Positions 1-7,133 are shown, counted from the stretch's first letter. The stretch is 10,599 nucleotides of DNA from an uncultured Fibrobacter sp. (GCA_947306025.1 CAMZFJ010000032.1:1-10599); one strand, 5' to 3'. Numbers and translations: made by a program. Notes: generated from the sequence alone by a model not told the origin.

Positions 1-663
1 CTTGAAGTGTCGTGGGATTATTGGCATGCTCAACATAATCCGCCGGAATGTATTAACAATTGCTTGATATATTGCCGGAAATATGGTATTCGCACTAATC
101 TTCGTTTTTTAACGACGAAAAGCCATAGCATTGAAGAAACTTTAAAAATGCTGGATCCATTTGCCGTGCGCCATGCATCTCAAATTTCATCAAGCTACGT
201 TCTGTATTCAGGTAGAGCTATCGAAATGCTTCCGAGAGAAGAATTTTATAGTAACATAAATGGAATCTCTGGAATTTGTGTAGATGCGTTGGTGCTTACA
301 GTCAATAGTTATGGTGAAGTCTATCCTTGTTGTGCTGGGTTTGATACATGCCGTAATTGTAATTTTGGTAATATCAATGATTCCTCTATCATCGATATTA
401 TGGACAACATGAATTCAGATCCCATGCTAAGGCAGCTCGTTTTTCTAGGACCAAAATCTTACTATAAGATTTTAACGGATTATGGTTGCAAGGTTCCTGA
501 AGAAAATAAATTTACCAATCATTGCGATCTTTGCCATTTTATCTTTTCTAATGATGAACGGGTGAAAATTGTAAGGAATCATTTTGATAAACTTCAGCAG
601 GATTCTATAGAAAAGGCTATTGCTGTATTAGAAAAAAAATTATCTGCGAAGGTGCTTGAATAA
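1..663 (+). CDS. Radical SAM/SPASM-domain protein, C-terminal part (5' end outside the window)
   Basis: The reading frame is open from base 1, so the GTG at base 7 is probably an internal codon and the gene starts upstream. The visible 218 residues (numbered from that GTG) look like the second half of a radical SAM protein followed by a SPASM-type domain. Cysteines sit at residues 91, 108, 109, 115, 118, 161, 173 and 176, in a pattern of C...GEVYPCC...C..C.FGNI...C...C..C, where the YPC and GNI elements are typical of SPASM auxiliary iron-sulfur cluster sites. The radical SAM CxxxCxxC motif would be N-terminal and is not in view. Proteins of this class often modify peptides or act in cofactor or bacteriocin maturation, but the substrate cannot be told here. 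The stop codon overlaps the next start (TAATG), which implies coupled translation. The DNA is AT-rich compared with the genes from 1527 onward. Class assignment is fairly secure; function is unknown. Confidence 0.75.
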   Translation, partial: LEVSWDYWHAQHNPPECINNCLIYCRKYGIRTNLRFLTTKSHSIEETLKMLDPFAVRHASQISSSYVLYSGRAIEMLPREEFYSNINGISGICVDALVLTVNSYGEVYPCCAGFDTCRNCNFGNINDSSIIDIMDNMNSDPMLRQLVFLGPKSYYKILTDYGCKVPEENKFTNHCDLCHFIFSNDERVKIVRNHFDKLQQDSIEKAIAVLEKKLSAKVLE

Positions 664-1526
664 TGAAGAGTGTTAAAGAGCAGTTGGTTGCATCCTTGGA
701 ACGGGTGCAAGTTGTTTTGAAAAGTAATGATTCTAATTCTGGATATACTTTAGATGTAGACAGTGTTGTTAAATGGTTTGAAAAATTAGATAAATGGTTA
801 GAAAAATATTATGAAGAAATAGGACAAGTTAATCTTGTTTATTTTAAAAATCGAAATGTGGAAATATTAGGAAATGAAATTTTTTGTTATGAAGAAGATT
901 TGAAAAGAATTTTAAGAGGAGTAAAAAATTATCATTTTGCTGTTGAAATGAAATTTGACTTGAATTATTTTGTGAAAAATTTTTCAACAATATTGAATTG
1001 CAAAACAGAACGATTAGTTGATAATATTTCCATTATTATTTGTGATACAGAGTGTTCTATCGACAAAGAAAATTTAGATCGCTTGCTCTGTGATATGATC
1101 CCTTATTATTCAGGCTTTAAAATAATAGGATCCTACGATGCTCTTATGCATTATGGCTTGTTTTCGATGAAATCTGTGTGCAGTACTCATTTGGATATAA
1201 TCATGGTTGATGGATATCTTGAACGTTTGTATCCAAATTATGAAAAGCCCTGTATGAATAAAATTTCAACAATTGTTTATTCCGATGGGTACGTGTATCC
1301 TTGTGAAGGTCTTGTTGGCTTAAAAAATGCGGCCATTGGCAAGATTAATGCTAGTTCTGATGAAATGAAAATTTTTGAAGAACGTCGCAAACCGCTTCTG
1401 GAGTGGTATAAGGATGGGCCCAGTTTAGAAAATGAAGATATAATTGTTGAAAGCGATGAATTGCCGTATTATTGTAGAAGGCATCGCGCTCAGTTAATCG
1501 AACAGTCTAAAGGAAACTGTTTTTAA
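663..1526 (+). CDS. SPASM-like protein lacking the radical SAM cluster motif
   Basis: This 287-residue protein starts at the ATG that overlaps the previous stop by one base. AAGGTG at 649-654 lies eight bases upstream as a Shine-Dalgarno, so the pair is almost certainly one operon. The C-terminal third (about 195-275) resembles a SPASM domain: C197, then DGYVYPCEG with C214, then IGKIN, and C271 near the end. The N-terminal 190 residues contain no CxxxCxxC triad; the cysteines there (75, 113, 127, 131, 143, 173) have the wrong spacing for an AdoMet-binding [4Fe-4S] cluster. It may be a degenerate partner of the upstream enzyme or a protein with only auxiliary cluster sites. Residues 1-55 are helical and charged. 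It is AT-rich like its neighbour. I do not recognise a specific family and assign no reaction. Confidence 0.7.
   Translation: MKSVKEQLVASLERVQVVLKSNDSNSGYTLDVDSVVKWFEKLDKWLEKYYEEIGQVNLVYFKNRNVEILGNEIFCYEEDLKRILRGVKNYHFAVEMKFDLNYFVKNFSTILNCKTERLVDNISIIICDTECSIDKENLDRLLCDMIPYYSGFKIIGSYDALMHYGLFSMKSVCSTHLDIIMVDGYLERLYPNYEKPCMNKISTIVYSDGYVYPCEGLVGLKNAAIGKINASSDEMKIFEERRKPLLEWYKDGPSLENEDIIVESDELPYYCRRHRAQLIEQSKGNCF
1500..1524 (+). terminator. Probable weak intrinsic terminator of the SPASM gene pair
   Basis: AACAGT at 1501-1506 and ACTGTT at 1516-1521 form a perfect six-base-pair stem, extendable by a G-T pair, around a nine-base loop. The right arm runs into a five-T tract (1520-1524) that overlaps the TAA stop of the upstream gene. 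The stem is short and AT-rich, so termination may be inefficient. On the minus strand the hairpin is not followed by a T tract, so it is not an obvious terminator for the convergent operon. Confidence 0.45.
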
Positions 1527-2438
1527 TTATTTCTTAATCTTATCGATCAATCTTTTTGCAGGGAATCCAACAAGCTGGAGTCCCTTTTCCCATATAAAGT
1601 CCTTGATGCGCTCGGCGCGAGTCTCGTTGCATTTCGGGAGCCAACTGGCGTCAAAGTCTGCATCAAGGCCTGCTTTTAATACGAGGGCTGCGTAATCCTT
1701 GTTGAGTGCGTCGTAAGCATGATGGCGCACAAAGTGCTTTTTCTCTTCGTAGTCGAAACGGCGTTCCAAAAGCTTGCGCTTCACAAATCCGGCGCCTTGT
1801 GCAATGAGTTCATCGTAAGCGAAAAACACGGGACGCTCCGTGTGGTAAAGCGATTCCATGATGACTTCGGCTTCGGTGAATTTTTGGCTTAAGCCGACTT
1901 CGAGCTTGCGGGTGACATCGTAGAATTCCGTTTGCTCCGGCGTTTCGAAAATGTGCAAGAAGAACACGCCGAGTGCGGCGGGTTTCATGTACAAGAAGAA
2001 CGACTGCAAATGCGGTGCGAATTCGTCGTTGCTCGTGAGCGATACGACATCGGCGGGACTGTTTTCGGCGCGTTCGAAGAATTCTTTGAATTTATTTTGG
2101 TAATAAACGATAGAATCGTTGATGAGCAGCAAGCGTTCCACATCACGCGTGATGATACCGGGAACGTAGTTGCCGGCAGCGTCTGTGCGGTTTGCTTGCA
2201 GTTGCAAATAACGCCGCCACATGCCAAAATCAAACCCGCGATTTTCAGTGAGGAAAAGCTCGATGTGGTTTTCCTTCAAAAAATCGTAGGTGTCGTTCGA
2301 AAGCGCTCGGCGATTCGTGAGGAGAACGACCTTGAAGTCGGTCTCCGTGAGATGCTTGAGCGCAAAACGGACATAGCCGGGGAGGTCTTCCCCGGTTTGG
2401 TAACTGGCATAGAGGGCGACTTTATTGCATGCGTCCAT
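1527..2438 (-). CDS. RgpF-like (rhamnan synthesis protein F family) glycan biosynthesis protein
   Basis: This 303-residue protein has the hallmarks of the RgpF family, whose members act in synthesis of rhamnose-containing cell-surface polysaccharides. Visible motifs are NRGFDFGMW (residues 66-74, matching the family's N-x-G-x-D-x-G element), LLLINDSI (103-110, matching the LxxNDS element) and HLQSFFLYM (143-151). No signal peptide or membrane segment is apparent, which fits a cytoplasmic glycosyltransferase-type enzyme. The chosen start is the ATG at 2438, which has AGGAAGG six bases upstream; a TTG at 2441 would add one residue but is too close to that site. It is the last gene of the plsC-rnr operon, three bases after the rnr stop. 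The function of this single, short RgpF-like protein outside a recognisable polysaccharide cluster is unclear; family membership is the secure part. Confidence 0.8.
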   Translation of the reverse strand: MDACNKVALYASYQTGEDLPGYVRFALKHLTETDFKVVLLTNRRALSNDTYDFLKENHIELFLTENRGFDFGMWRRYLQLQANRTDAAGNYVPGIITRDVERLLLINDSIVYYQNKFKEFFERAENSPADVVSLTSNDEFAPHLQSFFLYMKPAALGVFFLHIFETPEQTEFYDVTRKLEVGLSQKFTEAEVIMESLYHTERPVFFAYDELIAQGAGFVKRKLLERRFDYEEKKHFVRHHAYDALNKDYAALVLKAGLDADFDASWLPKCNETRAERIKDFIWEKGLQLVGFPAKRLIDKIKK

Positions 2439-2441
2439 CAA

Positions 2442-4895
2442 CTACCTTCCTCTGCGGCCTCCGCGGCTGCTACGACCGCGACCCTTTTCGCTAGACCTGC
2501 GGCCACGTCTTGCTTCACGTGGTTCGCTGGCGACGTGGAATCCTTCGCCGAAATCTCTGGAATCTCGACGGCCGTGCCTGTCGTCACGACCATGGCGACC
2601 TTCGCGGCTGTCGCGAGAGTCACGGAAATCATCGCGGTTCTTGCGGAGTCCCTTGTGCCCGCGGGCATCGCGACCGGTGCGTTCGAAAATCGGACCGTCA
2701 AAGTCTTGGCGTCCACGGCGGCCGCCAGAAATGTATTCCGGTTCGAAATCATCGTCTTCGTCCGGCTGGCTCACATAGCCGAGTGCTTCGGCGGCTGCGG
2801 CGCGGTCTGCGCGATCCTTGAAATTGCGGATATCGCGTTCGGTGTCTTCGCGGCTGCGGCGCTTCTTCGGTTCGGCGCTCAGCTTTTCGGTGATGCTGAA
2901 GTCTGCCTGACCGCGCAACGGATCCACTCTGAGGAGTTGAACCATCACCTTGTCGCCACGGCGGAAGGTGCGGCCGCTACGCTTTCCGTAAGCAAGGCCC
3001 TGGTCCGGGTTGAATACGTAGAAGTCGTCGCCCGTGATATCGCGGTAACGCACAAGACCTTCTGCAATCGGATCGTCGATGGAAACGTAAATGCCCCATT
3101 CTTCGATACCCGTAACATTTGCTTCGAAGCTGTCGCCAATGCGGCTCTTCAAAATCCAGCAGCTGCACACCTTGATGGCGATGCGTTCCACCTTCATGTT
3201 CTTGATTTCATTTGCCGAAATCAAGTCGCAAACTTCAATCACGCTGTTCACACGGTCGGCGGTAATCTCCTTGCCTTTGCGCGCCAGTTCACGATGGCAC
3301 CAGAGGTCCGCGTAACGGCGGATCGGCGAAGTGAAGTGGCTGTAATCTTGCCAGTTCAAAGCGAAGTGCCCAAAGCTGTTCGAATCGTAGTGAGCCTTCT
3401 GCATACTGCGCAAAATGCGGTTCGTGAGCGTCTCGTCGCCCTGGGCGCGCTTCACCAAGTGCTCGTAAAGCTTGAAAGCTACCGGGTTCAAGTTCGTATC
3501 GCCACTGCGCGGCTTGCCCAAATCACGCAACATCACCGGAGCGTCCTTGAACAGGTCTGGGTACATGTAGTACAGTTCCATGATGTCCTTGGTGTCCGGA
3601 GCTTCATGGATACGGTAAATACCTTGCAGCTTGCGCTGCTTGAGTTCCTTGGCGCAGCAGTTGTTTGCAATGAGCATGCACTCTTCGACCCAAGAGTTCG
3701 ATTCATCATGTTCGCGCGGAACAATTTTGACCGGTTCGCCATTCTCGTCGAACTTGCAGCCGTATTCTGTTGTCTGGAATTCGAGCAAACCTTCTTTGGT
3801 ACGGTTCTGCTTGAGGAGCGCGGTCACTTCGGCGAGAGCCTTGATAGAATCGTCACCGGCTTCCATCATCTGCACGGCCTGCTGGTACGTGATGCCCTTC
3901 GTAATCTTCACGACACTGCGGTGGAAATCCCAAGAAAGCACATTGGCATGCTTGTCCAATTCCATCATGCAAGTGAATGCACAACGATCCACGCCTTCGT
4001 GCAAACTACAAACACCGCTGGAAAGCTTTTCTGGGAGCATCGGCACTGCGGTCCACGGCAAGTATTGCGTATAACTTCTTTCGAGAGCTTCTTCGTCGAG
4101 GTCAGAACCTTCGGGCACGTAGTAGCTCACGTCGGCGATATGCACACCGAGCTTGTAGCCGCCATTTGCTGTGCGTTCCACGCTAATGGCATCGTCGTGG
4201 TCCATGGCGCCTTCGGGGTCAATGCAAAGAATGTCCAACTTGCGGTAATCTACGCGGCCCTTGAAATCCTTTTCCGTCGGGTCTGTAATGGATTCCACGT
4301 ACTTTTCGATGGCGGGGCTAAATCCCTTGGGGAGATTGCTCTCTTCCATGAACTGCTTTTTAACTTCGTCCCAACTGATGTTGTTCAGCTCGGCGGAACG
4401 GTCCACCTTTGCCAAATAGCTATGCTTGAGCTTCGGGTGCGGATAAAGTGTAAAGCTGATGGTCTCGCCTTCCTTGCCCGGCGCCTGCCTGCGGTGGCAC
4501 ATTTCATAGACTTTGCCCGTATCGAGTTCGGTTACTTCCCAGTCTTCGTCACCAGTCTGGTGCAGAATGCCGCGCTTCACGCGTGTGCCGGAATCCTTTT
4601 CGGTCTGGCGGCGGCTACGAGCGCCCGGACGGCGGTTGTCTTCAATGCCCTGCTCTGCAAGTTTCTTGCGGCGCTTTTCACGCTTGTCTTCCAGCGGTTC
4701 ACCATCGCCCAATTGATATTCCTTGTGCGCAGAACGCTTTAAAACACCACGCTCAATCATGTCGGCGAGGAGCTGCTTAAAAGCCATTTTCTGTTTTTTC
4801 GGGAGGCCGAGAGCGCTACGGAGCTGGCTCCCTACCATGGGTTCGTCACGAAGGATTGCAATAATTTGTTCTTCGCTCGGTAATTCTCTAGCCAT
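2442..4895 (-). CDS. rnr: Ribonuclease R (RNB-family 3'-5' exoribonuclease)
   Basis: RNase R degrades RNA processively from the 3' end and can pass through structured RNA; it acts in RNA quality control in the cytoplasm. The 817-residue length is close to that of E. coli RNase R. Residues about 6-64 form a winged-helix-like N-terminal domain. The cold-shock-like region (about 105-170) is divergent. The RNB catalytic domain starts near 215, and the four metal-binding aspartates are present with family spacing in IDPEGAMDHDDA (D226, D232, D234, D235). The HFTSPIRRYADL motif (520-531) carries the conserved catalytic-site arginine. An S1 RNA-binding domain spans about 587-669. Residues about 676-817 are a low-complexity tail: an acidic patch (712-720), then Arg, Asp and Gly repeats ending RGGRRGR. 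The start ATG follows AAGGAGG by seven bases. It lies between plsC (2-base gap) and the RgpF-like gene (3-base gap). Identification is secure. Confidence 0.97.
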   Translation of the reverse strand: MARELPSEEQIIAILRDEPMVGSQLRSALGLPKKQKMAFKQLLADMIERGVLKRSAHKEYQLGDGEPLEDKREKRRKKLAEQGIEDNRRPGARSRRQTEKDSGTRVKRGILHQTGDEDWEVTELDTGKVYEMCHRRQAPGKEGETISFTLYPHPKLKHSYLAKVDRSAELNNISWDEVKKQFMEESNLPKGFSPAIEKYVESITDPTEKDFKGRVDYRKLDILCIDPEGAMDHDDAISVERTANGGYKLGVHIADVSYYVPEGSDLDEEALERSYTQYLPWTAVPMLPEKLSSGVCSLHEGVDRCAFTCMMELDKHANVLSWDFHRSVVKITKGITYQQAVQMMEAGDDSIKALAEVTALLKQNRTKEGLLEFQTTEYGCKFDENGEPVKIVPREHDESNSWVEECMLIANNCCAKELKQRKLQGIYRIHEAPDTKDIMELYYMYPDLFKDAPVMLRDLGKPRSGDTNLNPVAFKLYEHLVKRAQGDETLTNRILRSMQKAHYDSNSFGHFALNWQDYSHFTSPIRRYADLWCHRELARKGKEITADRVNSVIEVCDLISANEIKNMKVERIAIKVCSCWILKSRIGDSFEANVTGIEEWGIYVSIDDPIAEGLVRYRDITGDDFYVFNPDQGLAYGKRSGRTFRRGDKVMVQLLRVDPLRGQADFSITEKLSAEPKKRRSREDTERDIRNFKDRADRAAAAEALGYVSQPDEDDDFEPEYISGGRRGRQDFDGPIFERTGRDARGHKGLRKNRDDFRDSRDSREGRHGRDDRHGRRDSRDFGEGFHVASEPREARRGRRSSEKGRGRSSRGGRRGR
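2445..2451 (-). promoter_or_regulatory. Shine-Dalgarno of the RgpF-like gene, inside the rnr 3' end
   Basis: AGGAAGG on the minus strand lies in the last codons of rnr, six bases before the ATG at 2438. It favours that ATG over the TTG immediately upstream and suggests coupling of translation to RNase R. Confidence 0.7.
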
Positions 4896-4897
4896 AA

Positions 4898-5656
4898 TTA
4901 AGCCTCCTTGTTTTCAGTTGCCGCTTCTTTTGCTGCGGCAAGTTCCGCCTGCTTGTACGGCATCGCGGATTCAATCAAATCGTGGGTTTCGTCGCGGAGA
5001 TCAGCCATCGGTTTTTCGGCGTAATCTTCATAGCGGATCAGCGGGTGAACGACCATCTCGACAGTGCCGGAATAAACCGCCCACTTGACCTTCGGGAGAA
5101 TCTTTCCGGTATTGATAAATGTAACTGGCAAAATGTCAAAGTGCTGTTCTTTTGCCAAACGGAAAATTCCATTTTGGAACTTGAGCATGTGGCCGTCTTC
5201 AGTGCGGTGACCTTCGGGGAATACAACAATGTTGTAATTGTTTTCGAGACGCTTCTTGAGAATTTTGCCGAGACCAGCGTTTTTGCGCGGATTCTTGTGG
5301 ATGGGAATGTTGCCGGAGCGGTTCAAGACCCAGCCGAATACGGGCGCTTTCCAGAGGCTTGCCTTAGCCATGAACGATGCCGACGTAATGGAATGCCAGA
5401 CAACGTTGATGTCCAAAAAGCTCTGGTGGTTAGCGACGATGACGTAGTTTACGCCCTTTGGAATGTTTTCGGCCCCCTTGACAGCAACCTTAATGCCAAA
5501 AAGCTTGAAAATGATGTTCCTGAAGGCGAACGTGCAAACCTTGGTGCAGTTTTCCCAATGCCCGCGGATACCGCAATAGAGGGTGTAGGGGATACCCGCA
5601 ACAACCATGATAGTGAAAACGACGATGTAATAAAAGAGTGCAAGAATAGCGCGCAT
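4898..5656 (-). CDS. plsC: 1-acyl-sn-glycerol-3-phosphate acyltransferase (PlsC family)
   Basis: PlsC-type enzymes transfer an acyl chain to lysophosphatidate to make phosphatidate, the precursor of membrane phospholipids, at the inner membrane. The 252 residues have the usual length. A hydrophobic N-terminal segment (about 3-29) is a likely membrane anchor. Motif I is NHQSFLD (H77 and D82, the HX4D catalytic pair). Motif II is SGNIPIHKN (114-122), where the commoner Asp and Arg of the family are His and Lys. Motif III is FPEGHRT (146-152), and motif IV is ILPVTFINTG (175-184). The C-terminal tail from about 235 is Ala/Lys/Glu-rich. The gene heads a three-gene minus-strand operon. The ATG at 5656 has no strong Shine-Dalgarno. 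Acyltransferase family is secure; exact acceptor specificity is inferred, since some homologues act on other lipids. Confidence 0.92.
   Translation of the reverse strand: MRAILALFYYIVVFTIMVVAGIPYTLYCGIRGHWENCTKVCTFAFRNIIFKLFGIKVAVKGAENIPKGVNYVIVANHQSFLDINVVWHSITSASFMAKASLWKAPVFGWVLNRSGNIPIHKNPRKNAGLGKILKKRLENNYNIVVFPEGHRTEDGHMLKFQNGIFRLAKEQHFDILPVTFINTGKILPKVKWAVYSGTVEMVVHPLIRYEDYAEKPMADLRDETHDLIESAMPYKQAELAAAKEAATENKEA
4903..4909 (-). promoter_or_regulatory. Strong Shine-Dalgarno of rnr
   Basis: AAGGAGG on the minus strand, seven bases before the rnr ATG at 4895, lies inside the last codons of the acyltransferase gene. It fixes the rnr start and supports co-transcription. Confidence 0.8.
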
Positions 5657-5692
5657 GTTTTCTGCTTGTTAAATGTGAACTGAAGCCTACTC

Positions 5693-5698
5693 AATATA
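5693..5698 (-). promoter_or_regulatory. Possible -10 element for the plsC-rnr operon
   Basis: TATATT on the minus strand lies 36 bases upstream of the plsC ATG. A poor -35 candidate (TTAAGC) occurs 15 bases further upstream. The call rests on the -10-like hexamer and its position in the only sizeable gap upstream of the operon. Confidence 0.3.
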
Positions 5699-5764
5699 AA
5701 TAGGTCCCTATGGGCTTAATGTATATTTTTTGAGCGGAGTAAATCGGTTGTTTTTATTACATGC

Positions 5765-5776
5765 GCATAAATATGC
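5765..5776. promoter_or_regulatory. Inverted repeat in the plsC/glk divergent region, possible operator
   Basis: GCATA-AA-TATGC is a perfect 5+2+5 inverted repeat in the AT-rich region between divergent plsC and glk, and it overlaps the palindrome ATGCGCAT at 5761-5768. A second one, ATAGG-TC-CCTAT, lies at 5700-5711 next to the plsC -10 candidate. Such short repeats are common in AT-rich DNA, so an operator role is only a suggestion. Confidence 0.25.
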
Positions 5777-5827
5777 ACTTGTCATTATCGATTTAATCGT
5801 GAATCTCCTATTTCCTTGAGAAAAAAC

Positions 5828-5833
5828 TATATT
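5828..5833 (+). promoter_or_regulatory. Possible -10 element for glk
   Basis: TATATT lies 29 bases before the glk ATG, which would leave a leader of about 20-25 bases. No good -35 hexamer is seen at 16-18 bases upstream. The ribosome binding site would be GGAG at 5850-5853, nine bases before the ATG. Confidence 0.3.
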
Positions 5834-5862
5834 CCTCAACGTAAAACATGGAGTTTTAAATT

Positions 5863-6930
5863 ATGGAAATTAAATGGCTTAATCCCGATGCTAAGTTTGA
5901 CCGTCTTGTTTTGGCGGGTGATATCGGTGGTACGAATACGAATCTTGGTCTTGTGGGCTACAAGGATGGCAAATTTACGCTCATTCTCGAAACTGTTTGC
6001 CCGAGCCAGTGCATTGAAGGACTCGACACTCCGATCCGCGAAACGCTCAAGGCTGCTATCGAAAACCGCGCCGATTTGAAGCCGTCCCACATCTGCATCA
6101 GTGCAGCAGGCCCCGTTGCTAACAACAAGTGCGTCATGACGAACCTCCCGTGGTGCGTTGACGGCGATGCCATCACCAATGCAACCGGTATCCCGACCCT
6201 CGTGATTAACGACTTTATGGCCATTAGCTACGGCATCCCGACCCTCGATGTCGATGACCCGAATCAAATTCTCAAGTTCAAGCATACCGACGGAAGTGAA
6301 CCGAAGCCGCAGAAGGCAACCAAGGCCGTGATTGGCCCGGGTACCGGCATGGGCGTTGGCTTCCTTGCATTTGATGGCGAAAAGTACATCCCGGCTTGCT
6401 CTGAAGGTGGACACTCCACGTTCGCTCCGTTCGACAAGGAAACTCAGGACTTCCGCGACTACATGGAAAAGCGCATCGGCACGGTGCCGGGCGTTGAACC
6501 GCTCGTCTCTGGCATGGGCCTTGCTCACCTCTATGAATGGTGGCGCGACACGAAGGGCGTTCCCGAGAATGAAGCTTTCAAGAAAATTGAAGAAACCGAT
6601 TGGCATGACCGTCCGAAGTACATCAGCCGCGCAAGCGATACCGATCCGGTCGCTGCCGAAATGATGCGCATGTTCGTGAAGATGCTTGCCCGCTTCGCCA
6701 GCGACGCTTGCACGTTGTTCCTCCCGCTTGGCGGTTTCTACCTCGCTGGTGGAACGGTCCAGAAGGACCTCCGCTGGCTCGAACGCGATAACTTGTTCAT
6801 GACCTGGTTCGAAAAGAACTACAACCCGAACATCCGCCCGCTTTTGAACAAGATCCCGGTTTACCTCATCAAGGATTATAGCATTAGTTTGTACGGTGCT
6901 GCTAATGCAAGTTTGAATTTGCAGAAGTAA
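5863..6930 (+). CDS. glk: Glucokinase (Glk family, ATP-dependent)
   Basis: Glucokinase phosphorylates glucose to glucose 6-phosphate with ATP in the cytoplasm, the entry step of glycolysis for free glucose such as that released from cellulose or cellobiose. The 355-residue protein has the glucokinase (PF02685-type) signature. GDIGGTN (19-25) is the phosphate-binding motif. INDFMA (115-120) contains the likely catalytic base D117. GPGTGMGVG (158-166) is the second phosphate/adenosine motif, and SEGGHSTFAP (180-189) corresponds to the sugar-binding E-x-G-H segment of E. coli Glk. The ROK-family cysteine zinc motif is absent. It is somewhat longer than E. coli Glk. The start is the ATG at 5863 with GGAG nine bases upstream; an upstream in-frame ATG at 5848 meets a stop after three codons. 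It is a single-gene unit with its own terminator. Confidence 0.93.
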   Translation: MEIKWLNPDAKFDRLVLAGDIGGTNTNLGLVGYKDGKFTLILETVCPSQCIEGLDTPIRETLKAAIENRADLKPSHICISAAGPVANNKCVMTNLPWCVDGDAITNATGIPTLVINDFMAISYGIPTLDVDDPNQILKFKHTDGSEPKPQKATKAVIGPGTGMGVGFLAFDGEKYIPACSEGGHSTFAPFDKETQDFRDYMEKRIGTVPGVEPLVSGMGLAHLYEWWRDTKGVPENEAFKKIEETDWHDRPKYISRASDTDPVAAEMMRMFVKMLARFASDACTLFLPLGGFYLAGGTVQKDLRWLERDNLFMTWFEKNYNPNIRPLLNKIPVYLIKDYSISLYGAANASLNLQK

Positions 6931-6967
6931 GTTCTGCTGGAACCGCGGCGGAGGCGAATGTAAATGC

Positions 6968-6985
6968 GCTGAAGTCGAAGGATCT
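6968..6985 (+). repeat. Possible remnant of a dispersed intergenic repeat
   Basis: The segment GCTGAAGTCGAAGGATCT resembles the core of a short dispersed intergenic element (…GAGCGAAGTCGAAGGATCT…) that I recall from many bacterial genomes. It occurs once here and no flanking repeat structure is visible, so the call depends on recollection rather than repetition within the window. Confidence 0.25.
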
Positions 6986-7007
6986 AAAGCGTAACTTTTA
7001 TGATGTC

Positions 7008-7037
7008 GCCCCGGACTTGTTCCGGGGTCGTTTTTTT
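7008..7037 (+). terminator. Intrinsic terminator of glk
   Basis: CCCCGGA at 7009-7015 pairs with TCCGGGG at 7021-7027 around a five-base loop (CTTGT), with a possible extra G-T pair. After two intervening bases, seven T residues follow at 7031-7037. This is a strong GC-rich hairpin with a T tract, 78 bases after the glk stop, and it also insulates the AT-rich cassette downstream. Confidence 0.88.
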
Positions 7038-7110
7038 ATGCGGGGAGGGGCTGGTTCCATTTTGGAAACAACTGAAAAAGCTGGGAACACTATCTGCTAG
7101 TTTATTTTGA

Positions 7111-7118
7111 TATATTTG
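7111..7118 (+). promoter_or_regulatory. Possible promoter -10/-7 element of the right-hand cassette
   Basis: TATATTTG lies in the short AT-rich gap after the glk terminator and before the first cassette gene. It contains the TATATT also found before glk and plsC, and fits the TAnnTTTG form known from Bacteroidota promoters. No convincing upstream -35 or -33 element was found. Confidence 0.35.
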
Positions 7119-7133
7119 TAGTAAGGTTGTCCG

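Noticed and set aside
1561..1588. Hairpin GGGAATCC...GGAGTCCC followed by TTTT inside the RgpF-like gene, considered as a terminator feature
   Set aside because: The stem has a mismatch, the T tract is only four bases, and it lies in coding sequence of the opposite gene; kept only as part of the convergent-junction observation.
1932..4742. A 936-codon open frame on the plus strand, antisense to rnr and the RgpF-like gene
   Set aside because: It lies opposite two well-identified genes, crosses their junction, has no recognisable domain and an improbable Ala/Val/Phe-rich composition. It is explained by codon bias of the GC-richer minus-strand genes.
4982..5683. A 233-codon plus-strand frame opposite plsC
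   Set aside because: It is a shadow of the clear PlsC reading frame, with no motif and no ribosome binding site of note.
5836..6606. A 256-codon minus-strand frame opposite glk
   Set aside because: It overlaps the whole N-terminal half of a convincing glucokinase and shows no domain of its own.
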